The notes below the pieces were generated by a model that saw only the letters and a list, made by a program, of their open reading frames with translations, was not told where the DNA came from and searched no databases. Of a stretch of 64,000 bases of DNA, positions 36,156 to 45,409 are shown piece after piece. The DNA comes from Clostridiaceae bacterium M8S5 (GTDB taxonomy: Bacteria; Bacillota; Clostridia; Tissierellales; MCWD3). The stretch spans positions 868,001 to 932,000 of the forward strand of contig CP118523.1 in NCBI GenBank assembly GCA_029227815.1, in the 5' to 3' direction. The translations under genes were made by a program, and so were the position numbers. How positions within the stretch are numbered: position 1 is the first letter of the stretch; each line of letters starts with the position of its first letter.

Positions 36156-36317
36156 TTATGGTAAATAAGGATCAAGTTCTTTTTGTAGTATAGTATGGTT
36201 AGTTAGTTGAGAACTATCATTGCGCCATTCATAACCACAATTACATACACAATGATTGCAATAAGGTTTAAAAGCAACTACTGTGTTACGTCTGTATTTT
36301 TTTGTGATTTTTTTCAT
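36156..36317 (-). CDS. Cys-rich mini-peptide (isolated family member)
   Basis: A 53-residue peptide starting at ATG 36317 behind GAGGTG; a longer upstream frame to 36428 has no ribosome binding site. It begins MKKITKKYRRNTVVAFKP and then has C-N-H-C-V-C-N-C. The basic leader and CxCxC block match the peptides clustered at 57.3-61.6 kb, 21 kb away. The polar C-terminus of about 25 residues has no cysteine. It lies between a DUF418/TetR operon and a secreted protein gene, and has its own terminator. RiPP precursor or spore/cell-surface peptide are both possible. Confidence 0.6.
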   Translation of the reverse strand: MKKITKKYRRNTVVAFKPYCNHCVCNCGYEWRNDSSQLTNHTILQKELDPYLP

Positions 36318-36430
36318 CGTATTCACCTCACTTTTAAAATATACTTGCAAACAACTGTTAATTATTTTACTAATAGTTTTACATAGATAAGATATTAATT
36401 TATTAGGATTTGTTCCCATTTTCTGCAATT

Positions 36431-36466
36431 AAAAAAGCTATATCGGGTAGAATCCACGATATAGCT
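36431..36466 (-). terminator. Terminator of the secreted-protein gene
   Basis: AGCTATATCG / CGATATAGCT, followed on the minus strand by a U run. Confidence 0.8.
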
Positions 36467-36484
36467 ATAAATCAAAATACTTTT

Positions 36485-37480
36485 TTATTGATTGATTATC
36501 ACATCAAATATTACATTAGAAGGTATATCAATACCTGATGCACCAGATGCAGGTTTTGTCTCTACAATATCTCTTCCACCCATGTTCATATTATTTTGTA
36601 AATCTTTAGTTATTTTATAAAAAGTCTCTAAGTCAACATTAATGTTGTCTACTAATTGATATCTTAACACTAGCATACTATTTTTTGTCGCTGAGTGTTT
36701 AACTGTTACGTTTTCAGTTTTTTGTGCATTAACTTGGTTTGAGAAATTAAATGTTCTAGCCAAGTTCTCATTTATTTCTGTATTAATCTCTGCAAGTGCA
36801 CCTAATGTGGCAGATTTTGTTATCCCTAAGTTAGCGCCCATCTTGTCTGCTGTTTTCAAGCCCAAAGTTTCAGAAAGTGTTAGTTGATCTTGCGTACTTA
36901 TTCCAACATTAAAGTTAGTATTAGAAGTAAAGCTACTTCCAGGGGCTAAATTAATCATGTCAATTAGTTTCCACATACTTTGCTTTACAACTTTATTTTC
37001 ACCTGACAAAAACGCAACAGTAAAAATAGTGTCTCCTAGATAACTTTCATTATCTAACAATGTTTTTTTAGCTTGATCAAAAACTTCTTGATTGTTGTAG
37101 TTGGTTTTATTTATTATAAAACCGTTGTTTAGGATTATAAAATAATCGTTGTTTTTTAAATGCTGATTTTGGTCTTGAAAATATGCTATAGCTCGTTTTA
37201 GAGCTAACACACCATAGTTTACTTTATCGTTTTGAGTTCTAACTGATGTTAATTTTACATCTGCAAAAACCCAAGGTTTTGCTTTTGATTTTTCTGCACC
37301 TGCGAATATAGTTCTATTAATAGAACCATCGACATAAGCGCTACTGTATGTAGGTATAGTTAAGTTGCTTGAGAAGTCACCATTTACAAAATTACCTGAT
37401 GCAAAAGCTGTAATATTTGTTACCATAACTGTTAGTATTAACACTGCAATAATTGTACTTTGTTTAAATAATTTTTTCAT
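36485..37480 (-). CDS. Secreted protein, possibly aerolysin/ETX-like
   Basis: A 331-residue protein. The start MKKLFKQST behind AGGAGGG opens a clear signal peptide (hydrophobic AVLILTVMVTNITAFA, cleavage near AFA-S). Residues about 185-280 form long stretches of alternating Ser/Thr and hydrophobic residues (KSATLGALAEINTEINENL, TFNFSNQVNAQKTENVTV), the amphipathic-strand pattern of aerolysin-type beta pore formers. This is pattern-based and weak; a secreted adhesin or stress protein is also possible. Monocistronic. Frames extending further upstream are not supported. Confidence 0.65.
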   Translation of the reverse strand: MKKLFKQSTIIAVLILTVMVTNITAFASGNFVNGDFSSNLTIPTYSSAYVDGSINRTIFAGAEKSKAKPWVFADVKLTSVRTQNDKVNYGVLALKRAIAYFQDQNQHLKNNDYFIILNNGFIINKTNYNNQEVFDQAKKTLLDNESYLGDTIFTVAFLSGENKVVKQSMWKLIDMINLAPGSSFTSNTNFNVGISTQDQLTLSETLGLKTADKMGANLGITKSATLGALAEINTEINENLARTFNFSNQVNAQKTENVTVKHSATKNSMLVLRYQLVDNINVDLETFYKITKDLQNNMNMGGRDIVETKPASGASGIDIPSNVIFDVIINQ

Positions 37481-37782
37481 AATGATTACCCTCCTATTTT
37501 TGAATTCCCTGACAGTATAGCACAGTTTAAATAATATATATATACCTATGGTATAGAGTAGTGCGTTTTGGTCATAGAAAGTCATGGATGAGTTTTATAG
37601 AATAAAAGTAGGTTTGATAAAGTATAAAATAGACGTAAAAATGTTCAAATTACACATACGTAATTAGTGCATAATCATATCAAAAATTGTGCTTTATTTT
37701 TTATTTTGATAATTATTTTAAATTGCTATAAATCAAGCACTTACAGAGATTAAGTAATGTGATAGAAAGCTTAATGCACTAC

Positions 37783-37800
37783 TTGGCATATTAGTTGCAA
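37783..37800 (+). promoter_or_regulatory. Sigma-54 promoter of the PTS operon
   Basis: TTGGCATATTAGTTGCAA: GG and GC lie 12 bases apart as required for -24/-12 recognition. A start site near 37810 would lie about 35 bases ahead of the first gene. The activator is the LevR-like protein encoded at the end of this locus. TGCAC-containing half-sites at 37668-37680 and 37773-37782 may be activator sites. Confidence 0.8.
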
Positions 37801-37845
37801 TATTAATTTGTGTAAAATGATACAAAAATAGTTGAGGTGATTAAA

Positions 37846-38307
37846 ATGAATTTACAAGACAACGAACTAGTAAATGATGAACTAATATTGTTTGATGTAC
37901 AAGCTAAAGATAAGGAAGATTTATTATATAAATTAGCTAGTTTATTATATAAAAAGGGATATGTAAAAGAATCCTACATAGATGCTGTAGTTAATAGAGA
38001 AAAAGTTTATCCTACAGGGTTAAATACAATGGGTGTTCAGGTAGCTATTCCTCATACAGATGCAGTACATGTAAACAAACCAGGGATAGTAGTTGCGAAT
38101 CTAAGAGAGCCAGTAGTTTTTAAAGAAATGGGTAGTAATGACGGACAAGTAAATGCAGAGCTTGTGTTCATGCTTGCAATTAAAAACCCTAAGAATCAAC
38201 CCAAAACATTAGGCAAGTTAATGGGAATTTTCTCGAATGGGGATAAATTGAATAGTATAAAAAAAGCTACACACATATCAGAAATAAAAAGCTTGCTTAG
38301 AGATTAA
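37846..38307 (+). CDS. PTS EIIA, fructose/galactitol type
   Basis: A 153-residue EIIA of the PTS-EIIA-2 fold. The phosphorylated His is H70 in GVQVAIPHTDAVHV. The end has MGIFSNGDKLNSIKKA. It accepts phosphate from HPr and passes it to EIIB encoded next. ATG 37846 is preferred (GAGGTG ribosome binding site); the GTG at 37837 overlaps that site. First gene of the sigma-54-driven operon. Confidence 0.88.
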   Translation: MNLQDNELVNDELILFDVQAKDKEDLLYKLASLLYKKGYVKESYIDAVVNREKVYPTGLNTMGVQVAIPHTDAVHVNKPGIVVANLREPVVFKEMGSNDGQVNAELVFMLAIKNPKNQPKTLGKLMGIFSNGDKLNSIKKATHISEIKSLLRD

Positions 38308-38382
38308 CATAAGATTAACAAAAGTAATAGTTTTAAGAGTAGGTAATTTGCAATATTAACTTAATATATAGGAGGATTTATT

Positions 38383-38655
38383 ATGAAAAGAATAATAGTA
38401 GCATGTGGTTCAGGAGTTGCAACATCGCAAACAGTGGCTTCAAAAATTGCGAGGATGTGTGAAGATGAAGGGCTTAATGTAAGTGTGGAAGCAGTTGATA
38501 TTAGGTCGTTAGAGTTAATTATCAATCATTGTCATGTATATGTGTCAATCACATCAGTGACAAAAGATTATGGCAAGCCAGTAATTAATGGTATTCCATT
38601 TTTGACAGGGATGGGAATAGAGCAAGAATTTGAAAAGCTAAAATCATATTTATAG
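38383..38655 (+). CDS. PTS EIIB, galactitol type
   Basis: A 90-residue P-loop-like EIIB. The phosphocysteine sits at the very start (RIIVACGSGVATSQTVASKI), with Ile/Val-rich strand 3 and the GIPFLTGMGIEQEFEKL end. It transfers phosphate from EIIA to the incoming sugar. AGGAGG precedes ATG. Confidence 0.9.
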   Translation: MKRIIVACGSGVATSQTVASKIARMCEDEGLNVSVEAVDIRSLELIINHCHVYVSITSVTKDYGKPVINGIPFLTGMGIEQEFEKLKSYL

Positions 38656-38684
38656 TCAAATAATAAACTAAAGGAGGCATATTC

Positions 38685-40043
38685 ATGAATGGTATTATTC
38701 ATTATATTTTAGATTTAGGTGCAGGAATTTTTCTACCTGCTATAATGATACTTTTAGGATTATGTATAGGAATGAAGTTTAAAAGAGCATTTACATCTGG
38801 CTTAACATTAGGTATAGCTTTTATAGGAATGGGAGTAATATTAGGTTTTATGTTTGGAGTCATATCTCCAGCAGCAGGAAAATTTGTTGAGAATACAGGG
38901 TTTAAGCTAAGCACTATAGATGTTGGTTGGTCACCATTGTCAGCAATTGCTTGGGCATGGCCGTATGCTTTGGCATTATTTCCATTGCAGATAGTAGTCA
39001 ACATACTAATGTTAGCATTTGGATTTACAAATGTGCTAAATGTGGATTTGTGGAATGTATGGAGTAAGATACTTACTTCTGTAATAGTTGTATCTATAAC
39101 AGGTAGTCTACCAGCAGCATTCATAATAGCAACCATACAAATAATAGTAGAGTTAAAGAGTGGAGATTTATTACAAAAGCCTATCGAAAGGATATCTAAA
39201 ATACCAGGAATAACTTGCACTCATCCAATGATGTTACAGGGCATATTGTTAGCACCTGTTAATAGGTTGCTAGATTTTATACCTGGATTGAAAGGGAAGA
39301 GAGTTGATGCAGCTTCTTTGAAAGAGAAAATAGGTATTTTTGGAGAAAATAGTGTTATGGGATTCATAGTAGGGGGATCAATAGCTACAGCCGCGGGATA
39401 CGATGTCAAAGGAATACTTACCACAGCTATTCAGGTAGCCACAGCACTTACATTGTTTCCAATGGTTGCTAAACTATTCATGCAAGCGTTATCACCTATA
39501 GCAGATGCAACTAGTAACTTTATGAAAAATAAGTTCAAAGACAGAGAAATCTATATTGGTTTAGACTGGCCATTTTTAGCTGGTAGTGCAGAGGTATGGG
39601 TTTGTGCAATTATACTAGTACCTATTGAGTTAGTTTTAGCAATGGTGCTTTCTAAAATGGGACTTAATACAGTATTGCCTTTAGGTGGGATTATAAATAT
39701 ATGCTTTGCTCCCGTTGCGCTTATAATCACTGGAGGAGATTTAATAAGAATGATTATATTAGGTACAATGGTTACACCTTTATATTTAGGCGTAGCGACT
39801 AATTTTGCTCCTATGGTGACAGAATTAGCAAGACAAGTTGGTACGATAGATATTCAGGCAGGTCAGACTATAATATGGTCTACATTAGAGGCACCGGGAT
39901 TTAGATGGATAATGGCACATGCTGCAAATATAATAAATGGAGATATAAAGGGTATAATTGTGTTTGCAGTGTACGTAGTGTTAGCATTGTGGTATTATAA
40001 ATATATGAAAAAGGTTAATGAGAACATTAATCAAGTAGCATAG
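38685..40043 (+). CDS. PTS EIIC, galactitol-type permease
   Basis: A 452-residue membrane permease of the GatC family with about ten segments. Landmarks are ILDLGAGIFLPAIMILLGLCIGMKFKRAF at the start, DVGWSPLSAIAWAWPYALALFPLQI, and FGENSVMGFIVGG. Closest known substrates are galactitol and related polyols or pentoses. The downstream aldolase suggests the phosphorylated product is cut by a class II aldolase. Confidence 0.9.
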   Translation: MNGIIHYILDLGAGIFLPAIMILLGLCIGMKFKRAFTSGLTLGIAFIGMGVILGFMFGVISPAAGKFVENTGFKLSTIDVGWSPLSAIAWAWPYALALFPLQIVVNILMLAFGFTNVLNVDLWNVWSKILTSVIVVSITGSLPAAFIIATIQIIVELKSGDLLQKPIERISKIPGITCTHPMMLQGILLAPVNRLLDFIPGLKGKRVDAASLKEKIGIFGENSVMGFIVGGSIATAAGYDVKGILTTAIQVATALTLFPMVAKLFMQALSPIADATSNFMKNKFKDREIYIGLDWPFLAGSAEVWVCAIILVPIELVLAMVLSKMGLNTVLPLGGIINICFAPVALIITGGDLIRMIILGTMVTPLYLGVATNFAPMVTELARQVGTIDIQAGQTIIWSTLEAPGFRWIMAHAANIINGDIKGIIVFAVYVVLALWYYKYMKKVNENINQVA

Positions 40044-40058
40044 AGGGAGGAATTATTA

Positions 40059-40718
40059 GTGTTAGAAGATATTAAAAAAAAGGTGGTTAGCGTAGCCAAA
40101 AAAGCGTGTGAGAGCGGACTATGTCTAGATGGGTCAGGCAACTTTAGTATAAAAGACGAAGAGACAGGCTATATAGCTATAACACCAACAAAATTACCCA
40201 GAGCAGAGATGACATATCATGACATAATTATAATTGATTCAGAAGGTAACATAGTAGAAAATAAAACAGGATTAAAGCCAACAAGTGAAACAATGATGCA
40301 CTTAGAGGCATATAAGACAAGAGAAGATATAAATGCAGTAGTTCATACACATTCAATGTATGCTACATCATTTGCTATATGTAGTGAAGAAATTAAAGGC
40401 GTAGTATTTGAGGCTCTAGCCTATGGGGGGAAAGTTCCGCTTGCTAAATACGGTAGACCGGGAACTAGTGAACTTGCTAAGAGTATAATAGAACCTCTGA
40501 AAATATCAGATGCAGTACTTATGGAAAAGCATGGGGCTTTACTAGTTGACAAAGATATAGATGTTGCTCTAACCAAAGCAACTTACTTAGAAGAGGTTGC
40601 GCAGATGTACTATCATTCATTAGCTATAAAGAGCTTCTTGAAATCAGATAGGCCATTAGAAGCAATACCAGAGGAAGAATTCAAAGCGTGGAAATATCCA
40701 GAAAGCATGAAAAAATAA
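40059..40718 (+). CDS. Class II aldolase/adducin-family enzyme
   Basis: A 219-residue zinc aldolase of the L-fuculose-phosphate aldolase / ribulose-5-phosphate 4-epimerase fold. Features are GLCLDGSGNFSIKDEETGYIAITPTKLPRAEM (phosphate pocket), EAYKTREDINAVVHTHSMYATSFA (zinc His pair), and EKHGALLVDKDI (third His). It probably splits the sugar phosphate made by the PTS into dihydroxyacetone phosphate and an aldehyde. Start is GTG at 40059, 15 bases after the permease. Confidence 0.88.
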   Translation: MLEDIKKKVVSVAKKACESGLCLDGSGNFSIKDEETGYIAITPTKLPRAEMTYHDIIIIDSEGNIVENKTGLKPTSETMMHLEAYKTREDINAVVHTHSMYATSFAICSEEIKGVVFEALAYGGKVPLAKYGRPGTSELAKSIIEPLKISDAVLMEKHGALLVDKDIDVALTKATYLEEVAQMYYHSLAIKSFLKSDRPLEAIPEEEFKAWKYPESMKK

Positions 40719-40730
40719 ATCTAATTAGTA

Positions 40731-40784
40731 AAAATCCCATACTATTAATAAAATAAGATGCTTATAATGTATGGGATTTTTTAT
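40731..40784 (+). terminator. Terminator inside the PTS locus
   Basis: AAAATCCCATAC / GTATGGGATTTT with a long loop, then TTTTTTA. It separates the metabolic genes from the small membrane gene and the regulator. Confidence 0.7.
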
Positions 40785-40806
40785 TTTCTCATAAGGAGAT
40801 GGTTTT

Positions 40807-41013
40807 GTGAAACCAGTAATTTGGTACTTGTTAGTTATAGCTGACATAGTAACACTAATATTCTCAGTTATGACAAAGAACATTTTTATGGCAAGTATGG
40901 CACTAATATTGTCACTATATCTAAAGAGATATATTAAACAAATACCCTTACCAAAGTATTTTAATAGTATGAAAGTAGTTAGATTTAAGGATAGTACAAG
41001 AAAAATAGATTAG
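40807..41013 (+). CDS. Small membrane protein ahead of the PTS regulator
   Basis: A 68-residue protein with one or two membrane segments (about 4-20 and 25-43) and a basic C-terminal tail (YLKRYIKQIPLPKYFNSMKVVRFKDS). GTG start behind AAGGAG. It lies between the aldolase terminator and the LevR-like gene, 30 bases before the latter, so it may be co-transcribed. No family recognised. Confidence 0.6.
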   Translation: MKPVIWYLLVIADIVTLIFSVMTKNIFMASMALILSLYLKRYIKQIPLPKYFNSMKVVRFKDSTRKID

Positions 41014-41043
41014 ATAGGATACATATAGTGGAGGCAAGTAATT

Positions 41044-43800
41044 ATGAAAACGTTAGATAGAGTAATGAATTACCTTCGTGAAACTATAACACACAATTAC
41101 ATTAAAGAAACAAGTAGCAACGAATTAGGTATAGATGCTAATGAGATTGAAGAAAAGCTAGGTATTTTAAGAAATAACGCGAGCACTATACTTAATAAAT
41201 TAAATAAAGAAGGATCTGTCATCAAAATTAATAGCAGGCCAGTTAGATTCATATTATTAGAAGTTTTAAGAAACTATAGCAAGTCAGATATTATCAAATC
41301 ATCTATTTCTCAGGCTGAACTAGAAAGTATTATAAATAAGATAGATACATACAATCCATTTTGTGATTTAGTAGGGTATGACGATAGTCTGAAAGTACAA
41401 ATAGGGCAAGCCAAAGCAGCTATAATGTATCCTAGCAATGGTTTACATACATTATTACTAGGAGAAACGGGAGTTGGTAAGACAACATTTGCTACAAAAA
41501 TGTATGAATATGCAATAGAGAAAAAAGCAGTTAGTAATAAAGAGTATCCTTTTATTTCTTTTAACTGTGCTGATTATTATAATAATCCACAATTGTTAGT
41601 TTCTCAATTATTTGGGCATAAAAAAGGAGCATTCACAGGTGCGGATATTGATAAAGAAGGTTTAGTTGAAAGAGCAAATGGAGGGATACTATTCCTCGAT
41701 GAAGTTCATAGATTACCTCCAGATGGTCAAGAAATGTTATTTCATTTTATGGATTATGGCACATTTAGCAGATTAGGGGAGACACAGAGAAATAGAAAAA
41801 GTAACGTGCTAATAATAGCTGCTACGACTGAAAACCCCAATAATACATTACTAGAAACTTTTACTAGAAGAATACCAGTAATTATCACATTGCCACCATT
41901 CAGAAATAAATCAATAAAGGAAAGAGTAGAAATAATTAGTGCATTATTTAGAAAAGAAGCATTAAGGCTAAAAATGACTATAACTTTAGATGTAGAAGCA
42001 TTAAAAGCTCTAGCTACCTCAAAGTGCGGTGGTAATATAGGAAGATTATATTCAGAAGTCAAGCTGACATGTGCAAAAGCATTTTTACTTCATTTGCAAA
42101 ATAAGCAAGGAATGTTTGTAAAATTTTCAATGTTATCAAGGGACATAAAAAATTCAGTATTAGAAGAAAAGTTTGTTTCACAAAAAAACGATAGGTACTT
42201 GAACAAATTTAGTTCAAAAATAATGATTAAACCTACAACTCATCAAATCATTGAAGATCAACCAGAAGAGAATTTATATGATATATTATCAAACAAATTA
42301 GAAGAATTGAAACTTCTAGGGTACAGCGATAATGAAATAAATATAAAAATAAATGATGAAGCTCATAAGTACTATGATAGAATGATAAAAAATTATAACT
42401 TCCAGAATCACAACATACGAGATTTATATAGAATTATTGATGAAAATGTAGTTAATATAACTGTAGAATTATTACAAAAGGTTAGCAACAAATTAGATAA
42501 AAGCTTATCAAATAAGCTATTATTCGCACTGTCTTTTCACATACAAGCTTTACTTGATAGAATAAATAATAATACGTATATAGATAATTATGATGTGCTT
42601 AGAAATGCAGACATAGACACAGAGTATTGGAATACAGGAAAAGAGATGGTTTCGCTATTAAATCAAAAGCTTAATGTTAATATTCCAGATAGTGAAATAT
42701 ACTTTTTTTCAATGCTAATGTTACATGAACAGGATGGTGAGGATAAAGACAAGATAGGTATTCTAATAATTACTCATGGTGAAAATACAGCAACAAGTAT
42801 GGCAAATGTGTGCAATAGGCTACTTAATTCAAACTATGTTAAGGCGTTAGATATGTCACTTGATAGTAGAGATGATCAAATATACAAAAAAGCGTTTACT
42901 ATGGTTAAAGAACTAGATAGAGGTAAAGGTGTATTGATTTTAGCGGATATGGGCTCGGCTGTTAATTTTGGAAAGAGAATATCAAATGAAACAGGAATAA
43001 TAACTAAAACAATAGATAAAGTATCTACCCCTTTAGCATTAGAGGCACTTAGAAAGATAATATATAATGATGGAGATATAAATGAATTGTATAACTCCTT
43101 GATAAATAAAAAACCTTATGAAATAAAAAAAAATAACGTCATACTTAGTGTTTGTGCTACAGGACAAGGGGCAAGTATGATAGCTAAAACGATGTTAACA
43201 GAAATAATAGACAACGAGAATATTGAGGATTTAAAGGTAATAACACTCGATTATTCTAATGCATACGTTGATAGTCAGGAATATAAAAATATTAATGAAA
43301 AATACAATATAGTATGTTGTGTTGGGAATTTAAAGCCAAGGGTAGAAATACCATTCTTTCATATTTCAGAGGTTCTGAGTGAGACTATGAGGGAGTCGTT
43401 TGTAAAATATTTAGTTAGTCAGCAGGTAATTCATACAGAGCATAATAAAAAGAATATTTATAAAGAAGCAGAAAAAATATTAGAAAAAAATCTATTATTT
43501 CTAAATATTCCAATAGCTATTTCTTATATAAAGCAAGTCATAGAAAGTTTAAGTAATAAAATAACACTTGGAGATGAGAAAAATATATTTAATATAGTTA
43601 TGCATGTATCATGCATGATAGAAAGATTAACTAGAAACAACATAGCATTATATGAGGGAGTAAAAGAATACATAAAAGAAAATGAATTTTTATACAGCAA
43701 TATTAAAAGTGAGATCAACGTACTAGAAAGAATATATCAGATTAATATACCTGATGATGAAATAGCATATATTATTAAAATTATTAATTTACAAAAATAA
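41044..43800 (+). CDS. LevR-like sigma-54 activator with PTS control domains
   Basis: A 918-residue regulator. Order of parts: winged HTH (1-75); AAA+ ATPase with Walker A GETGVGKTT (about 140-148), the sigma-54 contact motif GAFTGA (about 195-200) and Walker B GGILFLDEVHRL; PRD1 (about 440-545); an EIIA-Man-like domain with the ITHGENTATS His near 578; an EIIB-Gat-like domain with VCATGQGASM (Cys near 704); and PRD2 with His near 854. It should activate the sigma-54 promoter at 37783, with its activity set by PTS phosphorylation. It is the last gene of the locus. Confidence 0.94.
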   Translation: MKTLDRVMNYLRETITHNYIKETSSNELGIDANEIEEKLGILRNNASTILNKLNKEGSVIKINSRPVRFILLEVLRNYSKSDIIKSSISQAELESIINKIDTYNPFCDLVGYDDSLKVQIGQAKAAIMYPSNGLHTLLLGETGVGKTTFATKMYEYAIEKKAVSNKEYPFISFNCADYYNNPQLLVSQLFGHKKGAFTGADIDKEGLVERANGGILFLDEVHRLPPDGQEMLFHFMDYGTFSRLGETQRNRKSNVLIIAATTENPNNTLLETFTRRIPVIITLPPFRNKSIKERVEIISALFRKEALRLKMTITLDVEALKALATSKCGGNIGRLYSEVKLTCAKAFLLHLQNKQGMFVKFSMLSRDIKNSVLEEKFVSQKNDRYLNKFSSKIMIKPTTHQIIEDQPEENLYDILSNKLEELKLLGYSDNEINIKINDEAHKYYDRMIKNYNFQNHNIRDLYRIIDENVVNITVELLQKVSNKLDKSLSNKLLFALSFHIQALLDRINNNTYIDNYDVLRNADIDTEYWNTGKEMVSLLNQKLNVNIPDSEIYFFSMLMLHEQDGEDKDKIGILIITHGENTATSMANVCNRLLNSNYVKALDMSLDSRDDQIYKKAFTMVKELDRGKGVLILADMGSAVNFGKRISNETGIITKTIDKVSTPLALEALRKIIYNDGDINELYNSLINKKPYEIKKNNVILSVCATGQGASMIAKTMLTEIIDNENIEDLKVITLDYSNAYVDSQEYKNINEKYNIVCCVGNLKPRVEIPFFHISEVLSETMRESFVKYLVSQQVIHTEHNKKNIYKEAEKILEKNLLFLNIPIAISYIKQVIESLSNKITLGDEKNIFNIVMHVSCMIERLTRNNIALYEGVKEYIKENEFLYSNIKSEINVLERIYQINIPDDEIAYIIKIINLQK

Positions 43801-43909
43801 ACATGTGATAAAAGTTCATGTTACAAAATAAAATAATATAATATACACAACATCTTATATAGAATTGAATAATATATAGTATGTTATTATTTTATAAGTT
43901 GGTGTTTGT

Positions 43910-44200
43910 ATGGAAGATAGTAAGAGAGTAGTAAAAAATAGAATAACTACAATAACAACACTTATGGCTACTGCTATTGGAACAGTTTTAGGAGACTTAT
44001 TAACCATAGAACAACAGTTTGTCGTAGGAAACTACTTACAAAGTATATCGCAGATATTAATTGCAATAAACGCCCAGGAAGATTTATTAACATCTAGATC
44101 TGAACTTGAGACACCTGGAGTTGGTAGTGTTCAGGACGATATAGAAGTGATGAAACAAAGAATTGAGGAATTAGAAAATATTATTTTAAAGTTAAAATAA
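43910..44200 (+). CDS. Hypothetical 96-residue protein
   Basis: Residues 10-45 are moderately hydrophobic (TTLMATAIGTVLGDLLTIEQQF), 50-60 form an amphipathic helix, and the last 25 residues (DIEVMKQRIEELENIILKLK) have a heptad pattern suiting a short coiled coil. No family recognised. The start codon is ATG with only a weak ribosome binding site (GTTGGTG). It is convergent with the TetR gene and shares a terminator with it. Confidence 0.55.
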   Translation: MEDSKRVVKNRITTITTLMATAIGTVLGDLLTIEQQFVVGNYLQSISQILIAINAQEDLLTSRSELETPGVGSVQDDIEVMKQRIEELENIILKLK

Positions 44201-44202
44201 AG

Positions 44203-44235
44203 GAAGACATCTCAAAATTTTTAGAGATGTCTTTG
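44203..44235. terminator. Bidirectional terminator
   Basis: AAGACATCTC / GAGATGTCTT between the hypothetical gene and the minus-strand TetR gene. Confidence 0.8.
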
Positions 44236-44895
44236 TTATTTATCTATTCTATATGAATCATATATTTTCTTTAAGTAGTTCATAGTTTTTTTAGTAGCTA
44301 TTTCAAGAGTATAATTGTATTGATCAGATAAAATATCTAAAAGCATACCAGTATAGATAAAATAAGATAATTCAGTAATAGATTCTAAATCATTCTCATT
44401 AAAATACCCATCCTTACAGCATTGGTTTAACAGTACTAAAGTTCTATCATATAAATCATTATAAGTTAACATTTTTCGCAGATCTTCTGGCATATGGTCT
44501 AGAATTTCTGGATATATCTCATAATAATCTTTAATGTAACAACTTATATTTTTATCTTTACCATGAACAAAAATAGAAGCGAATATTTCAGGCTTAGTAA
44601 ATGTATGTACACAAAAACATTCCCAAATCATAAGTGTTTTTTCATATGTATTATTTGCTTTTGAAATGTACTCTGGAAGAGCTTTAACATAATCCTTTAA
44701 AAACTTAATACATGCTAATGAGATAAGATGTTGTAAATTATCAAAATAATTGTATAGTGTAGCGCTATTGTATCCTGCTAAATTAGCTACATTTCTAATA
44801 GTTACATTTTCAATACCTTGCATTTCTATTATCTCAGTAGCAGCATCAATGAAGTATCTCATAATTCTTTTTCTTTGTATAATTTTATTTGACAT
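44236..44895 (-). CDS. TetR-family regulator
   Basis: A 219-residue protein with the HTH in residues about 12-58 (FIDAATEIIEMQGIENVTIRNVANLAGYNSATLYNYFDNLQHL) and a long helical C-terminal domain with several Cys and Tyr. It is a lone gene. No palindromic operator is obvious in the 240 bases upstream. It lies 2 kb ahead of the reductase operon with unrelated genes in between, so its target is unknown. Confidence 0.85.
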   Translation of the reverse strand: MSNKIIQRKRIMRYFIDAATEIIEMQGIENVTIRNVANLAGYNSATLYNYFDNLQHLISLACIKFLKDYVKALPEYISKANNTYEKTLMIWECFCVHTFTKPEIFASIFVHGKDKNISCYIKDYYEIYPEILDHMPEDLRKMLTYNDLYDRTLVLLNQCCKDGYFNENDLESITELSYFIYTGMLLDILSDQYNYTLEIATKKTMNYLKKIYDSYRIDK

Positions 44896-45132
44896 ATAAC
44901 CACCTTTAATTAATATTTTGCTCTGCTCGTATAAATTTTATGAGTCTTGATTTATTATATAGAAAAAAGTTGAAAAAATCAAGCGGTATAGCCTTTATCA
45001 TATATATTAATGATTATAGTCCTATACTTAATGATTAAACTTTGGGAAATATAGTAAAAATAGATGCGGTTGCATGGTATAATAAGGTTGTTAAAGATAT
45101 ATAGATGAAATCTTAATAAGAGGTGGAGCAAA

Positions 45133-45321
45133 TTGTCATTATACAAAATAAATAACAATAAAAAAGGTACAATATATTATTGGGATGGAGCATCAATGTT
45201 ATTATTGAAAAACTTTAAATCAGACTTACATAGTCATTATCCTGTTGATATATATATAGGATTAGATGATAATTTACAAATCAGTTTTGGAGATAAATAC
45301 ACTGAATGTAGAGGAATCTGA
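45133..45321 (+). pseudogene. Truncated N-terminus of an AraC-type regulator
   Basis: A 62-codon frame, TTG start behind AAGAGGTGGAGC. The text resembles the cupin-like sensor start of an AraC-family regulator (DGASMLLLKNFKSDLHSHYPVDIYIGL). It ends at TGA with no HTH downstream, so it is read as a broken gene. It could instead be a short stand-alone protein. Confidence 0.5.
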
Positions 45322-45409
45322 CGATTGGTTAAATATGGCAGTGGGTCTATTCAAGTAATCTTACTTCAATTGCTATATAGTATTTAAATATTATTAATTG
45401 GAGGAATGA

